Shown: positions 50,852 through 60,195, counted from the stretch's first letter. The stretch: DNA of 64,000 nucleotides from CAMPKL01 sp963817465 (GCA_963817465.1 CAWFOP010000020.1:434001-498000), one strand, 5' to 3'. The notes: generated from the sequence alone by a model not told the origin. Made by a program: numbers and translations.

Positions 50852-51970
50852 TTAGCCGAGTGCCCAGGTGATCATCTTGAGGCTGTCGCCCAGCGTCGCG
50901 TTGACGCCCAGCGCCGCCGACGGCTCGAAGCCGCAATGCACCATGCAGTCGTTGCAGCGGCTGTCGTTGCCGCGGCCGTACTTCTCCCACGGCGTCTGGG
51001 TCATCAGGTCTTCAAACGACTCCCAGTGCGCGTCGGTGATCAGATAGCAAGGACCCTTCCAGCCGCGCACGTTGTAGGTCGGGTTGCCCCAGGCCGTGCA
51101 AGGCAGGTCGCGCTCGCCCTTGAGGAACTTCAAGTAGGTCGGCGACGAGTTGAGCTTGTATTTGGCGAACATCTTGTCGACGTTCCTGAACTTCTCGTGA
51201 ACCTCTTCGCGGGTCAGGAAGATCTCGCTCGCGTCGACCGCCGAATACGGATACGCCGGCGAGAGCATGTGGCCGTCGACGTCGAACTGTTGCAAGTAGT
51301 CGAACAGCTCCTCGATCTCGGTCATGTCGGTCTCGCGGTAGATCGTCGTGTTCGTGCACACCATGAAGCCGGCGGCCTTGGCGGCGCGGATGCCTTCCAC
51401 GGCTTCCTCGAAGACGCCCTCGCGCTCGACCGCCATGTCGTGCGTCTCCTTCAGCCCATCCAAGTGGACGTTGAAGAAGAACCGCCCGCTCGGCTTGAAC
51501 TCATGCAGCCGCTTCTTGATGAACATCCCGTTCGTGCACAGGTAGATGTGCTTCTTGCGATCGAGGATGCTCGCGGCAAGCTTGCCGATCTCGGGGTACA
51601 TCAACGGCTCGCCGCCGCAGATCGACACGATCGGCGCGCGGCACTCGTCCACCGCCTCCAAGCACTCCTCGAGCGGGATGCGCTCGGTGATCGAGTCTTC
51701 GTACTCGCGAATGCGGCCACAGCCGGTGCAGGTCAGATTGCACGCGTGCAGCGGCTCGAGCATCAGCACGAGCGGAAAGCGCTTCTTGAGGAAAGGATGG
51801 CTGTCGACGCCGAGTCCGGTCACGGGCGCGGCCGAGCCGGCCTTGTTCAGGATGGGAAACGCCGGCCGCCGAGCCGGATCCGGACCGCGCTGCCAAGCCG
51901 GATTCGGGATCGCCTTGTTTTTGGCGATGTAAGCGCCCATGCGGGCGGTCATATCAAGTGGGAAGCGCAT
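50852..51970 (-). CDS. hpnH: HpnH, adenosylhopane synthase (radical SAM)
   Basis: A 372-residue radical SAM enzyme with the cluster motif CNLTCTGC (C77, C81, C84), SICGGEPLMYPEIGKL and IYLCTNGMFI. A C-terminal cysteine cluster is CNDCMVHCGFEPSA. HpnH adds the 5'-deoxyadenosyl group to diploptene to make adenosylhopane, the first side-chain step. It follows shc after 4 bases. The N-terminus has about 40 extra residues over the minimal enzyme. Confidence 0.95.
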   Translation of the reverse strand: MRFPLDMTARMGAYIAKNKAIPNPAWQRGPDPARRPAFPILNKAGSAAPVTGLGVDSHPFLKKRFPLVLMLEPLHACNLTCTGCGRIREYEDSITERIPLEECLEAVDECRAPIVSICGGEPLMYPEIGKLAASILDRKKHIYLCTNGMFIKKRLHEFKPSGRFFFNVHLDGLKETHDMAVEREGVFEEAVEGIRAAKAAGFMVCTNTTIYRETDMTEIEELFDYLQQFDVDGHMLSPAYPYSAVDASEIFLTREEVHEKFRNVDKMFAKYKLNSSPTYLKFLKGERDLPCTAWGNPTYNVRGWKGPCYLITDAHWESFEDLMTQTPWEKYGRGNDSRCNDCMVHCGFEPSAALGVNATLGDSLKMITWALG

Positions 51971-51974
51971 GATT

Positions 51975-53942
51975 TTAATCCTGGGTCTTCACCAGCAGGT
52001 ATTCGCCTAGCGCCATCAGCGGGAAGTACTGCCGGTAGAGGTGATAACGCAGGTAAAAGACGCTGGGAAAGCCCGTGCCGGTCCAGGGCTCTTCTTCCCA
52101 TGACCCGTCAGGGTTTTGCGAGTCGAGAAGGTATCGCACGCCCTCCTCCACGCTCCCGCTGCGGTCGTCGCCGGTCGCCAACAGCCCCAGCAACGCCCAG
52201 GCGGTTTGCGAAGGCGTGCTCTCGCCGCTGATCTTGAGGCGCGGCTCGTCGTAGCTGCCTGGGGTCTCGCCCCAGCCGCCGTCGGCGTTCTGGACCGAGC
52301 GCAGCCACTCGCCGGCCGCGATCATGTGAGCCTCGTAGGGATCTTCGCCCGCCGCGCGCAAGCCGCGCAGCGCGAAACAAGTGCCGTAGATATAGTTGAC
52401 GCCCCAGCGGCCGAACCAACTGCCGTCGTCCTGCTGAGCGCCGCGCAGGTAGGCCGCACCTCGCTCGATCGCGACCCGATACGTTCCGCCGCCGGGTCCG
52501 CAAAGCGCTTCCAATGCCCGGCCGGAAATGTCCGGGCAGCTTGGGTCGAGCATCGCGTTGTGGTCGGCGAAGGGGACGTGGGTCAGGATTTCAGCGTTGT
52601 TATCGACGTCGAACGCCGCCCAGCCGCCGTCGCGGCCTTGCATGGCGACGAGCCAAGCGAGCCCGCGGTCGCGGGCCTCCACGTATTCGGGTGCGTCGCC
52701 CAGGCCGGCCTGATCGAGGGCGAGCAGGACCTTGGCCGTGTCGTCGCAGTCCGGGTAGAACTCATTGGCAAACTCGAAGTACCAGCCGCCCGGCTGAACG
52801 CCCGGCCGCTTCACCGTCCAATCGCCGGCCTTGCGCACTTCTTTCGAGAGCAGCCAGCGGCCGCCCGCCCGCAGCGACCGCCGTACGTCGTTGGACGGCT
52901 GCGGGTTGGCGCGGCCAAGCGCGAAAACACTGATCGCCGTGTCCCAAACCGGCGAGTGGCACGGCTGCAGGCGCAACGTATCTTTGTCTTCGATGATGAG
53001 CGCCTCGAAGCGTTCGATTTCGCGGCGCAGCAGCGGGTCGCCGGGTCCGTATCCCATCTCCGTCAGCGCCATGATCGAGTTCATCATGGCGGGGAAGATC
53101 GCGGCCAAGCCGTCGGAATCCTCCAGCCGCTCCAGCATCCAGTTCTGCGCCGCCTCAATCGCTCGGGCACGCACCGAATTTACGCCGAAGCGCTCCCAAA
53201 CCTTCAACGACTTGTCGGCCCAGAAGAAGAAGGTCTTCCAACTCACCAGCCGCGGCTTGGGCGGGACCGCGCCGGACTGAATCTCGGCGACGGAGAATCC
53301 GGCGGGCGCTTGCCGCGCCGCCTTCTTCGCATTCAAGATCGCGAGCGGAGCGAGGATGGCGCGGCTCCAGGATGAGATTTCGTAGACGCTGATGCGATCG
53401 GTCGTCCCGAGCAGAAAGACTTCCGGCGGAATCGAAGGCGTCTTTTCACGATCGAAGAGACCGAAAAAGCTCAGGTAGATTTTCGTGTAGCTGTTCGTCG
53501 CTTCGATGCCGCCGAGCTCGAGGATGCGGCGGCGCGCCCGCTCGAGCGCTTGCTCGGCCTCCGGCAGCTCCACGAGCTTCAACGCGACATAGGCCTTCAC
53601 GGAGGCCGAGACATTGTCGGGCCCGCCGTGATAGATGTTCCAGCCGCCGGTCACGCTTTGGCGTTCGAGAACATAGCGGGCGGCTTTCTCGATGCGATTC
53701 CGCGACGGCGGCCGCCAGGCCCCGTCGGAATCCGGCGCGTGGAGCCAGAGCTGCAGGAGGATGTAGTCCGACTCGAGCGTCGTGTCCGCCTCGAGCTCGC
53801 CGACCCAATATCCTTCGTCTTTCTGCGCGGCCAGCAGCCAATCGCTGGCGCGATCCGCGCACTCTTCCACACGCTCGTGACGAGTACCTTGCGAGAGTGT
53901 CGCAACGGCCGCCGAATGGATGCCCCGATTGAAGCGCGTCAT
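51975..53942 (-). CDS. shc: Squalene-hopene cyclase
   Basis: A 655-residue class II terpene cyclase. The protonating DxDD motif is DCDDT at D398-D401. QW repeats are visible, e.g. GSWFGRWGVNYIYG, NADGGWGETPGSY and NPDGSWEEEPWTGTG. It folds squalene into hopene and hopanol at the membrane. Length is normal and no break is seen. The ATG overlaps the ispH stop (ATGA), so isoprenoid supply and cyclisation are coupled. Confidence 0.97.
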   Translation of the reverse strand: MTRFNRGIHSAAVATLSQGTRHERVEECADRASDWLLAAQKDEGYWVGELEADTTLESDYILLQLWLHAPDSDGAWRPPSRNRIEKAARYVLERQSVTGGWNIYHGGPDNVSASVKAYVALKLVELPEAEQALERARRRILELGGIEATNSYTKIYLSFFGLFDREKTPSIPPEVFLLGTTDRISVYEISSWSRAILAPLAILNAKKAARQAPAGFSVAEIQSGAVPPKPRLVSWKTFFFWADKSLKVWERFGVNSVRARAIEAAQNWMLERLEDSDGLAAIFPAMMNSIMALTEMGYGPGDPLLRREIERFEALIIEDKDTLRLQPCHSPVWDTAISVFALGRANPQPSNDVRRSLRAGGRWLLSKEVRKAGDWTVKRPGVQPGGWYFEFANEFYPDCDDTAKVLLALDQAGLGDAPEYVEARDRGLAWLVAMQGRDGGWAAFDVDNNAEILTHVPFADHNAMLDPSCPDISGRALEALCGPGGGTYRVAIERGAAYLRGAQQDDGSWFGRWGVNYIYGTCFALRGLRAAGEDPYEAHMIAAGEWLRSVQNADGGWGETPGSYDEPRLKISGESTPSQTAWALLGLLATGDDRSGSVEEGVRYLLDSQNPDGSWEEEPWTGTGFPSVFYLRYHLYRQYFPLMALGEYLLVKTQD

Positions 53943-54934
53943 AGGTTCGCGATTTGCGTCAGTCGATGCCGATGAGCCGCCAGCTCCTTGGGGAGGGGAA
54001 ACTTCACGTTCTCTTCGATGACTTCAACTTCTTGGACGTCGCAAAATTCGAATCGTGTGCAGAGACGTTCGACGACTCGCTGCACCAGCACTTCCGGCGC
54101 CGAAGCTCCAGCCGTGATCACGACTCGTTCGACGCCATCGAGCCATTCCTCCCGAATGTCGCCTTCGTTGTCGATCAGGTATCCCGGGACGCCCAGATTG
54201 CCGCCCACCTCGACCAGCCGCTTGGAGTTCGAGCTGTTCTGTGAGCCGACGACCAGCAGCAGATCGCATTCGGGGACGCGCCGCTTCACGGCTTGCTGCC
54301 GATTCTCAGTGGCGTAGCAGATGTCCTGCGCGGGAGGACCTTGGATCTTAGGGAAGCGCTGCTGGAGCACCCGGATGATTTGGCCGGCTTCATCGAGGCT
54401 CAGCGTCGTCTGGGTCAGGTAGTAGAGATTTTCAGGATCCGGGGGGGACACCGTGCGGGCCTCGTCGACCGAGGAGATCACGATGGTCTGCGCCGGCGCC
54501 TCGCCGCTCGTACCGATCACCTCTTCATGGTCGCGGTGACCGATCAGCAGAATCGCGCCGCCTCGCTTGGCGAACTTGACCGCTTCGACATGCACCTTGG
54601 TGACGAGGGGACACGTCGCGTCGATAACCTTCAAGCCGCGCTCGAGCGCCTGCGAGCGCACCTCGGGCGCGACGCCGTGGGCGCTGTAGATGACCCTCGC
54701 GTTCGAGGGAACCTCGTCGAGCTCTTGGACGAAAACGGCGCCGCGGCCGGCGAGATCTTCCACGACATGGCGGTTATGGACGATCTCGCGCCGGACATAG
54801 ATTGGAGGTCCGTAGGTCTCGAGCGCCAGCTCGACGATGTCGATCGCACGGACGACGCCCGCGCAGAACCCGCGGGGTTTCAGAAGGTATACGGTCTTGA
54901 CTTCGCCCGTACTTCGAGCCGCAGGATCCGACAT
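53939..54934 (-). CDS. ispH: 4-hydroxy-3-methylbut-2-enyl diphosphate reductase
   Basis: A 331-residue iron-sulfur enzyme with the three cluster cysteines in PRGFCAGVVRAI, DATCPLVTKVH and DICYATENRQQ, and the SxN motif VGSQNSSNSKRL. It makes IPP and DMAPP in the last step of the MEP pathway. It is the first gene of the hopanoid operon, so it supplies precursors in step with cyclisation. Other MEP genes are not in the window. Confidence 0.96.
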   Translation of the reverse strand: MSDPAARSTGEVKTVYLLKPRGFCAGVVRAIDIVELALETYGPPIYVRREIVHNRHVVEDLAGRGAVFVQELDEVPSNARVIYSAHGVAPEVRSQALERGLKVIDATCPLVTKVHVEAVKFAKRGGAILLIGHRDHEEVIGTSGEAPAQTIVISSVDEARTVSPPDPENLYYLTQTTLSLDEAGQIIRVLQQRFPKIQGPPAQDICYATENRQQAVKRRVPECDLLLVVGSQNSSNSKRLVEVGGNLGVPGYLIDNEGDIREEWLDGVERVVITAGASAPEVLVQRVVERLCTRFEFCDVQEVEVIEENVKFPLPKELAAHRHRLTQIANL

Positions 54935-54997
54935 GATAAATCGTCTAGGAGTCCGCCGAACGGTCGCCGCTCTTCCAAAAGAACCGCCCTTAATCGG

Positions 54998-55003
54998 AGT
55001 ATA
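54998..55003 (-). promoter_or_regulatory. Candidate -10 box of the ispH-shc operon
   Basis: TATACT on the minus strand lies 64 bases before the ispH ATG. The expected -35 position reads poorly (AAGTAT), so the promoter is only a candidate. It lies in the 123-base gap that separates hpnI from ispH. Confidence 0.35.
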
Positions 55004-55057
55004 ACAAGGCGCACGAACCGATACTTTTAACTAAACATCGAGGTTCGTCACCGCCCG

Positions 55058-56185
55058 TCAGAGGATGCGTCCTTGGCTGTCCAGACTGAGGCGTCGTCCC
55101 CGCCAATCGACTGTTTTTGACGTGAAGCTCGCCAGGTACACGACGAGGCTCCAGCAATCGAGCAAGGGCGTCAGCCAGGCTCGAGTCCAACTCCCGGAGC
55201 GCAAGGCGAGGCCGGCGACCGCTGTGGCCGCGCCGAGCCGCGTTACGAGGCACAGGGCCGCCAGCGGGGTCCACGCCGGAGCCGCCGCGGCCAGGCAAAT
55301 CGCCCAGACGCCGCCGAAGGTCACGATCAGCCCCGCGTGACCGCCCGGTCGGGAGGCGCGAATGGTCCGCGACCATCGCAGATGCCGCCTCCAAACATCG
55401 CCCCAACTCGCGTCTCTCATAGCCGTTTCGACCGCCATTCGCGAGATCAGAACTTGCTTTCCCGCCGCTGCGATACGCGCGCCGACCTGGTAGTCGTCCG
55501 CCAAATACGGGCGGATGGCCTCGAAACCGCCGATTGCGGCCAAATCGTCCGTCCTAAGCGCGAGAGTCGCGCCCAGTCCGAAGCGCACCCCCTGTAACGC
55601 CCGCGCGAGCAACACTTGGCCAGGGAACTCGGCCGTCACCCAAAGGCGGTCGACCGCCGCGGCCGCCCCTCTGCCGGACTCCGCCCCGTAAAGGCACGTA
55701 ACGAGACCGACGCCCGGGGCCCGGAGCTCGCTCCAAAGCGTTCGCAGGTAGTCGCGCGGAACGCGAATATCCGCATCGCTCAAAACGAGCACATCGTGTT
55801 TCGCGACCGCCGCGAGACGCTCCAGAACCGCGACCTTCGGATTGCCCCGTTGCGCTATTCCCGTCGCAGAGAAAGAGATGCGCTTGTCGGGAAACTCCCG
55901 AGCGAGCCGTTGCACGACTTCGCGGGCCGGATCGTCGGCGTCAGCGGCGCCGCAGACCATCTCATAGTCGGGATACTCCTGGCGCAGGTGCGACAACAAG
56001 TTGTCGTAAAGCTGGGGATCGGCGCCGCAAAGCGGTTTGAGAATGGAGACCGGCGGGAATTCGTCCGGCTCATGCCACCGCATCTGTGCACGGTACTCGA
56101 AGACCGCCCAGATGACAGCCAGGGAATACAGCAGCGACGCGACCGCCAGGCCGGCGAAAAGCCAGACCGCGACATCCCACATCAT
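55058..56185 (-). CDS. hpnI: HpnI, hopanoid glycosyltransferase (ceramide glucosyltransferase-like)
   Basis: A 375-residue GT2/GT21-like enzyme. There is an N-terminal membrane helix (about 8-30), then PPVSILKPLCGADPQLY, VLVLSDADIRVP, YLADDYQVGARI and the closing motif RHLRWSRTIR with (R/Q)xxRW. C-terminal helices anchor it. HpnI adds N-acetylglucosamine to bacteriohopanetetrol. It lies downstream of hpnJ and the two small transporters, with 18 bases before the smaller transporter. Confidence 0.9.
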   Translation of the reverse strand: MMWDVAVWLFAGLAVASLLYSLAVIWAVFEYRAQMRWHEPDEFPPVSILKPLCGADPQLYDNLLSHLRQEYPDYEMVCGAADADDPAREVVQRLAREFPDKRISFSATGIAQRGNPKVAVLERLAAVAKHDVLVLSDADIRVPRDYLRTLWSELRAPGVGLVTCLYGAESGRGAAAAVDRLWVTAEFPGQVLLARALQGVRFGLGATLALRTDDLAAIGGFEAIRPYLADDYQVGARIAAAGKQVLISRMAVETAMRDASWGDVWRRHLRWSRTIRASRPGGHAGLIVTFGGVWAICLAAAAPAWTPLAALCLVTRLGAATAVAGLALRSGSWTRAWLTPLLDCWSLVVYLASFTSKTVDWRGRRLSLDSQGRIL

Positions 56186-56203
56186 GCGCTCATCCGACGA
56201 ATC

Positions 56204-56548
56204 TCAATCCCCGATCAGCGCTACGCCCAACGCGACGAAAGCGACCCCGGCCCAGCGCCTGGGCGTCACCCGCTCGTGCAGCAGGGCCTGCGCCAACACC
56301 GTCTCGACGACGTAGCCCGCGGCCGTCGCCGGGACGGCGAAGCTCACATCCTCGATCGACAATAGCGCCATGAAACCGAAAAACGACACAGCGTAGCCCG
56401 TGATCGACGCCCACATCAACGGACTTGTCAGCGCGCCCGCGGCCAGCGTCCGCCAGTTCGAGCCGTCGAGACGCCGCATCGCCGCCGCTTTCAGCAGGTC
56501 GCCGGCGACCGTGCCGAGAATGACCAGGGCCAGCAGGAAGACGGTCAC
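56204..56548 (-). CDS. Half-size DMT transporter protein, second of a pair
   Basis: A 114-residue protein with four membrane helices: FLLALVILGTVAGDLL, LMWASITGYAVSFFGFMALL, AVPATAAGYVVETVLAQALL and WAGVAFVALGVALIG. It starts at GTG 56548 with AAAGGAG six bases upstream, overlapping the previous stop (GTGA). The size and layout match SMR/ArnE-ArnF-type half transporters. It is paired with the preceding gene and lies between hpnJ and hpnI. Confidence 0.8.
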   Translation of the reverse strand: MTVFLLALVILGTVAGDLLKAAAMRRLDGSNWRTLAAGALTSPLMWASITGYAVSFFGFMALLSIEDVSFAVPATAAGYVVETVLAQALLHERVTPRRWAGVAFVALGVALIGD

Positions 56549-56946
56549 CGGTCGCTCCTTTCGTCAAAAGTCGAAACCGGAGTCGATCCGGCGAGGGCGA
56601 CGCCCGCAGTGATCGCAACCGTTCCGACCCAGCGCAACGTGGAGATCCGCTCGCCCAGCACGAGCCAGCTCAGAACCGCGACGAGCACGTATCCGATCGA
56701 GGTGACGAGCAGGACGTAGCTCAGGTCCGCCGAATGGAGCACAGCCGCGTGCGCGACGAAGAAAATCAGCAGCAGCGCCACGCCGCTCAGCACCCAGGGA
56801 TTGGCCATTGCGCCGAGCCCCGAGGCGACCAGATCCAGCGGCGAGTAGGAGGCGATGTCGCCGACCTCGCGCATCCCGCGCCCAAGCAAGATATTCCCCA
56901 CAGCATTGGCGACGACGACTAACGCCAGCAGAACCCACGTCTTCAT
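56545..56946 (-). CDS. Half-size DMT transporter protein, first of a pair
   Basis: Started at ATG 56946 it has 133 residues and four helices: WVLLALVVVANAVGNILLG, VLSGVALLLIFFVAHAAVL, YVLLVTSIGYVLVAVLSWLV and VGTVAITAGVALAG. GTG 57003 is an in-frame alternative with 19 extra polar residues. The two unequal small proteins in tandem look like a heterodimeric transporter of the ArnE/ArnF kind. The location between HpnJ and HpnI points to a lipid or lipid-sugar substrate. Confidence 0.78.
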   Translation of the reverse strand: MKTWVLLALVVVANAVGNILLGRGMREVGDIASYSPLDLVASGLGAMANPWVLSGVALLLIFFVAHAAVLHSADLSYVLLVTSIGYVLVAVLSWLVLGERISTLRWVGTVAITAGVALAGSTPVSTFDERSDR

Positions 56947-57019
56947 CGTGCTGGCCGAGCCAGCGCCGGTCTTGGTCGTCACAGTAAGCGGTCCACTGCT
57001 CACCGGTCACGGCTCACGA

Positions 57020-58465
57020 CTACGCCGCGCGCCGTTCCTTGATGTAGCGCTTCCGCTTCGAGCGCAGCTGTAGAAACTCGCGGGCTTCCTTGTAGAGCCG
57101 CTTGCGCTCGCGGCCGTCGAAGATCGCCTTGCGCATGATGCGCCAAGCCGCCTTGGGCCGGAAATAGTACTCGTCGTAGAAGCGCTCGACCCACTCCATG
57201 ATCTCGGCTTGGTCGAGGTCGTCGCCGTACTGGATGTTCGGCAACTGGTGCCCGCTCTCGTCGGTCATGCGGTCGAGCGTGATCATGTTGTTCTGCGTAA
57301 CGTAATCGTAGAACTCGGTGCCCGGATACGGATGCGCCACCGACACCTGGATCGTCTCGGTGTTGAGCGTCTTCGCAAAGTTCATCGAGCGCCGAATCGT
57401 CTCCCGCGTCTCGCCAGGCAGCCCGACGATGAAGTCCGCGTGGACCGTCAGCCCGACCTTGTGCGCGTCCTCGGTGAACTTCAAGGCGCGCTCAACCGTC
57501 GCGCCCTTCTTGATGTTCTTGAGAATCTGCGGATCGCCCGACTCGTAGCCCACGATCAGCAGGCGGCAGCCGGCGTCTTTCATCGCCTTCAACGTTTCGT
57601 AGTCGACGTTCACTCGCGAGGTGCACGACCAGGTGAAATTGAGCGGCCCGAGCTTCTCGCACAGCTCGATCACGCGCGATTTGCGGATGTTGAAGGTGTC
57701 GTCGTCGAAGAAGATCTCCTCGAGCTCGCTGAAATTTTCGAGCGCCCACTTGGCTTCGCCCGCCACGTCGTCGGCCGAGCGCGTGCGCCAGCGGTGTCCC
57801 GACAGGGTCTGCGGCCAGAGGCAAAACGTGCACAGCGCCGGGCAGCCGCGCTCGGTGTAGAACGACAAGTAGGGGTTCTTCAGGAACGGCACGTTGTAGC
57901 GCGTGATGTCGAGGTCGCGCTTGTAGACCTTCGTCACCCACGGCAGCGCGTCGAGATCCTCGATCTGCGGCGAGTCCGGATTGTGGCGGATGGTTCCGTC
58001 GGCGCCGCGGAAGCTCGCCCCGGGCAACTCCTCGAACGGCTTGCCGTTAGCGAAGTCGACCGTCTGGTGGTCGAATTCCTTGCGGATGATGAAGTCGATC
58101 GAGTCGCCCTCGAGCAGGCTCTGGTCGGGCAGCGCCGTGACGTGCGGTCCGACGAAGCAGACTGTGAGCCCGGGATTGACCTCCTTCATGGCGCGCGCCA
58201 GGCGCACGTCGTTGTCGAATCCCGGCGTCGAGGTGAACAGCACCAGGAACTCGAAATCGTCGGCCATGGCGATAGTCTGGGTCGGCGAAATGTGGTGCGG
58301 CGGGGCGTCGACGACCTTCGAGTCGGCCAACATGCCGGCCGGATAACACAGCCAGATCGGGTACCAGTAGGACTCGATCTCGCGCGTCGCGGGCCAGCGT
58401 GAGCTCGCTCCGCCGTCAAAGCCTTCGAACGATGGGGGATTCAAAAACAGAGTTCGTCGCGGCAT
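57020..58465 (-). CDS. hpnJ: HpnJ, radical SAM enzyme for the hopanoid cyclitol head group
   Basis: A 481-residue B12-binding-type radical SAM protein started at ATG 58465 (MPRRTLFLNPPSFEGFDGGA), the usual HpnJ opening, with AGGA upstream; an earlier in-frame ATG is less likely. The Rossmann-like N-terminal domain holds VCFVGPHVTALP. The cluster motif is ERGCPALCTFCLWPQ. C-terminal HpnJ features are DFIVGLPGETRETI and HPYPGTEFYDYV. HpnJ acts on glucosaminyl-bacteriohopanetetrol to form the cyclitol ether. It begins the hpnJ-transporters-hpnI operon. Confidence 0.92.
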   Translation of the reverse strand: MPRRTLFLNPPSFEGFDGGASSRWPATREIESYWYPIWLCYPAGMLADSKVVDAPPHHISPTQTIAMADDFEFLVLFTSTPGFDNDVRLARAMKEVNPGLTVCFVGPHVTALPDQSLLEGDSIDFIIRKEFDHQTVDFANGKPFEELPGASFRGADGTIRHNPDSPQIEDLDALPWVTKVYKRDLDITRYNVPFLKNPYLSFYTERGCPALCTFCLWPQTLSGHRWRTRSADDVAGEAKWALENFSELEEIFFDDDTFNIRKSRVIELCEKLGPLNFTWSCTSRVNVDYETLKAMKDAGCRLLIVGYESGDPQILKNIKKGATVERALKFTEDAHKVGLTVHADFIVGLPGETRETIRRSMNFAKTLNTETIQVSVAHPYPGTEFYDYVTQNNMITLDRMTDESGHQLPNIQYGDDLDQAEIMEWVERFYDEYYFRPKAAWRIMRKAIFDGRERKRLYKEAREFLQLRSKRKRYIKERRAA

Positions 58466-58519
58466 AGGGGGTCCTATTTGCGAGCATACCAAAAGGTCTG
58501 TTCCGTCTATGCGGCGAAA

Positions 58520-59722
58520 CTAGAGCCCGGCGGCCAAGACGGCTTTGCGCAGCTCTTCTCGCGTTCGGGTCCCCTGCATGTAGGCCGCGATTCGGCCTCG
58601 GCGGTCCACCACGATGAACGTCGGAATCGCGTGAATCTGATACAACGCCGCCGCCCGCATGCCTCCGTCGATGAGCGACGGAAACGTGAACCCGTTTTGA
58701 TCAAGATAAGCTTGGGCGCGCTCACGCGGCTCCGAGCTCACGCCGAAAACCGCAAGCCCCCGCTCGCCGAGCTCTTCGTAAAGCGCTTGGACGTGCGGCA
58801 TGTCGTAACGGCACGGCGCGCACCAGGTCGCCCAGAAATCGAGCAGGACGACCTTGCCTCGCAGCTGCGAAAGCTGCACGCTGTCGCCTACGATCCGTTC
58901 CAGCGTGAAATCCGGCGCTTCCGCGTCGACTTTCCCTAAATCCGCCGCGGCCCCGTCACGGAACGATTCCACCCTCTTCGCCCCCGGAGGCGGGGTAAAG
59001 ACGAACAGCGCTTCGTCAAGAGGCTCGTCGGCTTTCGCGGTCTGGAACGAAATCTCCTGCGTGACGATGACATGTTGCGTCGAGTTCGGCTGCAACATCG
59101 AAGCCACCGAATGTTCGCGCAGGATCAGCCCCGAGTCTTTCGAAATCCAATAGGTCCGCTCGATGTGCCCGTCCCGCATGCCCTGCGGGGGGTTGTAGAC
59201 CGCCTTCACTCGTTGGCAAGCGATCGATCCGTCCTGGGTTTCGACCGTTTCGTCGCCCTCGACCGACGCCTGCAGCAAGCGACTCGTGACGCTGCGGTAG
59301 CGATCGATGAAGCGGCTTGTCATGGCGGCGAAATCCGGAGCGGACCCCGCGGCGCCGAAGGTGACCTTCCCCTCCGGGAGTTTCGAATACTTCTGCAGCA
59401 GAGGCATGTAGGCCCAGGCGTCCACGCCGTTTGAGACGAGCGACGAGCTGTTGACTCGGTCATCGAACTCGACGCGAAAGCGACCTGCATGGTCTCGGGC
59501 GGTCACGATCGTCGTGAACGTGTCGCGCTTCTGATCCCCGGCCTCTGTGGTGGTTTGCTCTGAAGCGATGAAGTAGAAATCTTTCGCCTGGCCGTATTTG
59601 TCCGCCGTGTCGCCGAGAATCGTTTCGGCGTCGAGGGAATGGGCGGCAGGCGCTTGAGCGGGAGCCGCGACTTGCAGGGACGCAAGCAACAGAGCGACGA
59701 AAGCGGGACGAAACAGATGCAT
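58520..59722 (-). CDS. Secreted protein with LolA-like and TlpA-like thioredoxin domains
   Basis: A 400-residue protein with signal peptide MHLFRPAFVALLLASLQVAA. Residues about 30-245 are LolA-like (TILGDTADKYGQAKDFYFIA and ISKDSGLILREHSVASM). Residues about 265-400 are a TlpA/AhpC-type thioredoxin with WCAPC (C301, C304) and the cis-proline region IHAIPTFIVVD. It should reduce or isomerise disulfides in the periplasm. It is the fourth LolA-like secreted protein in the window. Its start lies only 19 bases from the RNase P RNA. Confidence 0.88.
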   Translation of the reverse strand: MHLFRPAFVALLLASLQVAAPAQAPAAHSLDAETILGDTADKYGQAKDFYFIASEQTTTEAGDQKRDTFTTIVTARDHAGRFRVEFDDRVNSSSLVSNGVDAWAYMPLLQKYSKLPEGKVTFGAAGSAPDFAAMTSRFIDRYRSVTSRLLQASVEGDETVETQDGSIACQRVKAVYNPPQGMRDGHIERTYWISKDSGLILREHSVASMLQPNSTQHVIVTQEISFQTAKADEPLDEALFVFTPPPGAKRVESFRDGAAADLGKVDAEAPDFTLERIVGDSVQLSQLRGKVVLLDFWATWCAPCRYDMPHVQALYEELGERGLAVFGVSSEPRERAQAYLDQNGFTFPSLIDGGMRAAALYQIHAIPTFIVVDRRGRIAAYMQGTRTREELRKAVLAAGL

Positions 59723-59740
59723 CGGGAAATCTCAGAAAAA

Positions 59741-60118
59741 AGCTTGTCGGCCTATAAGCCGGTTTCTGTAACCGCCGGCCGAAGCCGACGGCGGCGATCA
59801 TTCATCTAGGACCGGCGTTTCCGCCGGCCTCCAGCAACCTACCCGGGACTCGAACGCGGCGGGCCGCCGCATCGCCCCCTATTTGGTCTTGCTCCACGCG
59901 GGGTTTGACCTGCCGTTACGGTCGCCCGCAACGCGGTGCGCTCTTGCCGCACCATTTCACCCTTACCGCGGCAAGCCGCGGCGGTATATTTTCTGTGCCA
60001 CTTTCCGTGAACGGCCCTTTGAGAGCCGCCCCCCGGCCGTTAGCCGGCGCGCCGCCCTATGGAGACCGGACTTTCCTCCCCGTCTCAAAGACGCGGCGAT
60101 CGCCCAGCCGACAAACTT
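59741..60118 (-). ncRNA. rnpB: RNase P RNA, bacterial class A type
   Basis: On the minus strand the 5' part has GGGGAGGAAAGTCCGG and the 3' end has ACAGAAACCGGCTTATAGGC. Both are universal RNase P RNA segments. The P1 stem AAGTTTGTCGGC pairs with GCCGACAAGCTT and is followed by a T-run (59735-59740), so it doubles as a terminator. The length is about 378 bases. TACAAT at 60127-60132 is a plausible -10 box for a start at about 60119. Confidence 0.94.
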
Positions 60119-60195
60119 CACTCGTCATTGTAATGAAGTTCGATCCGCGCTCGGCGGAGGAGCAAGCACGGTGACGTTATGCTGAAGGGCGGATC

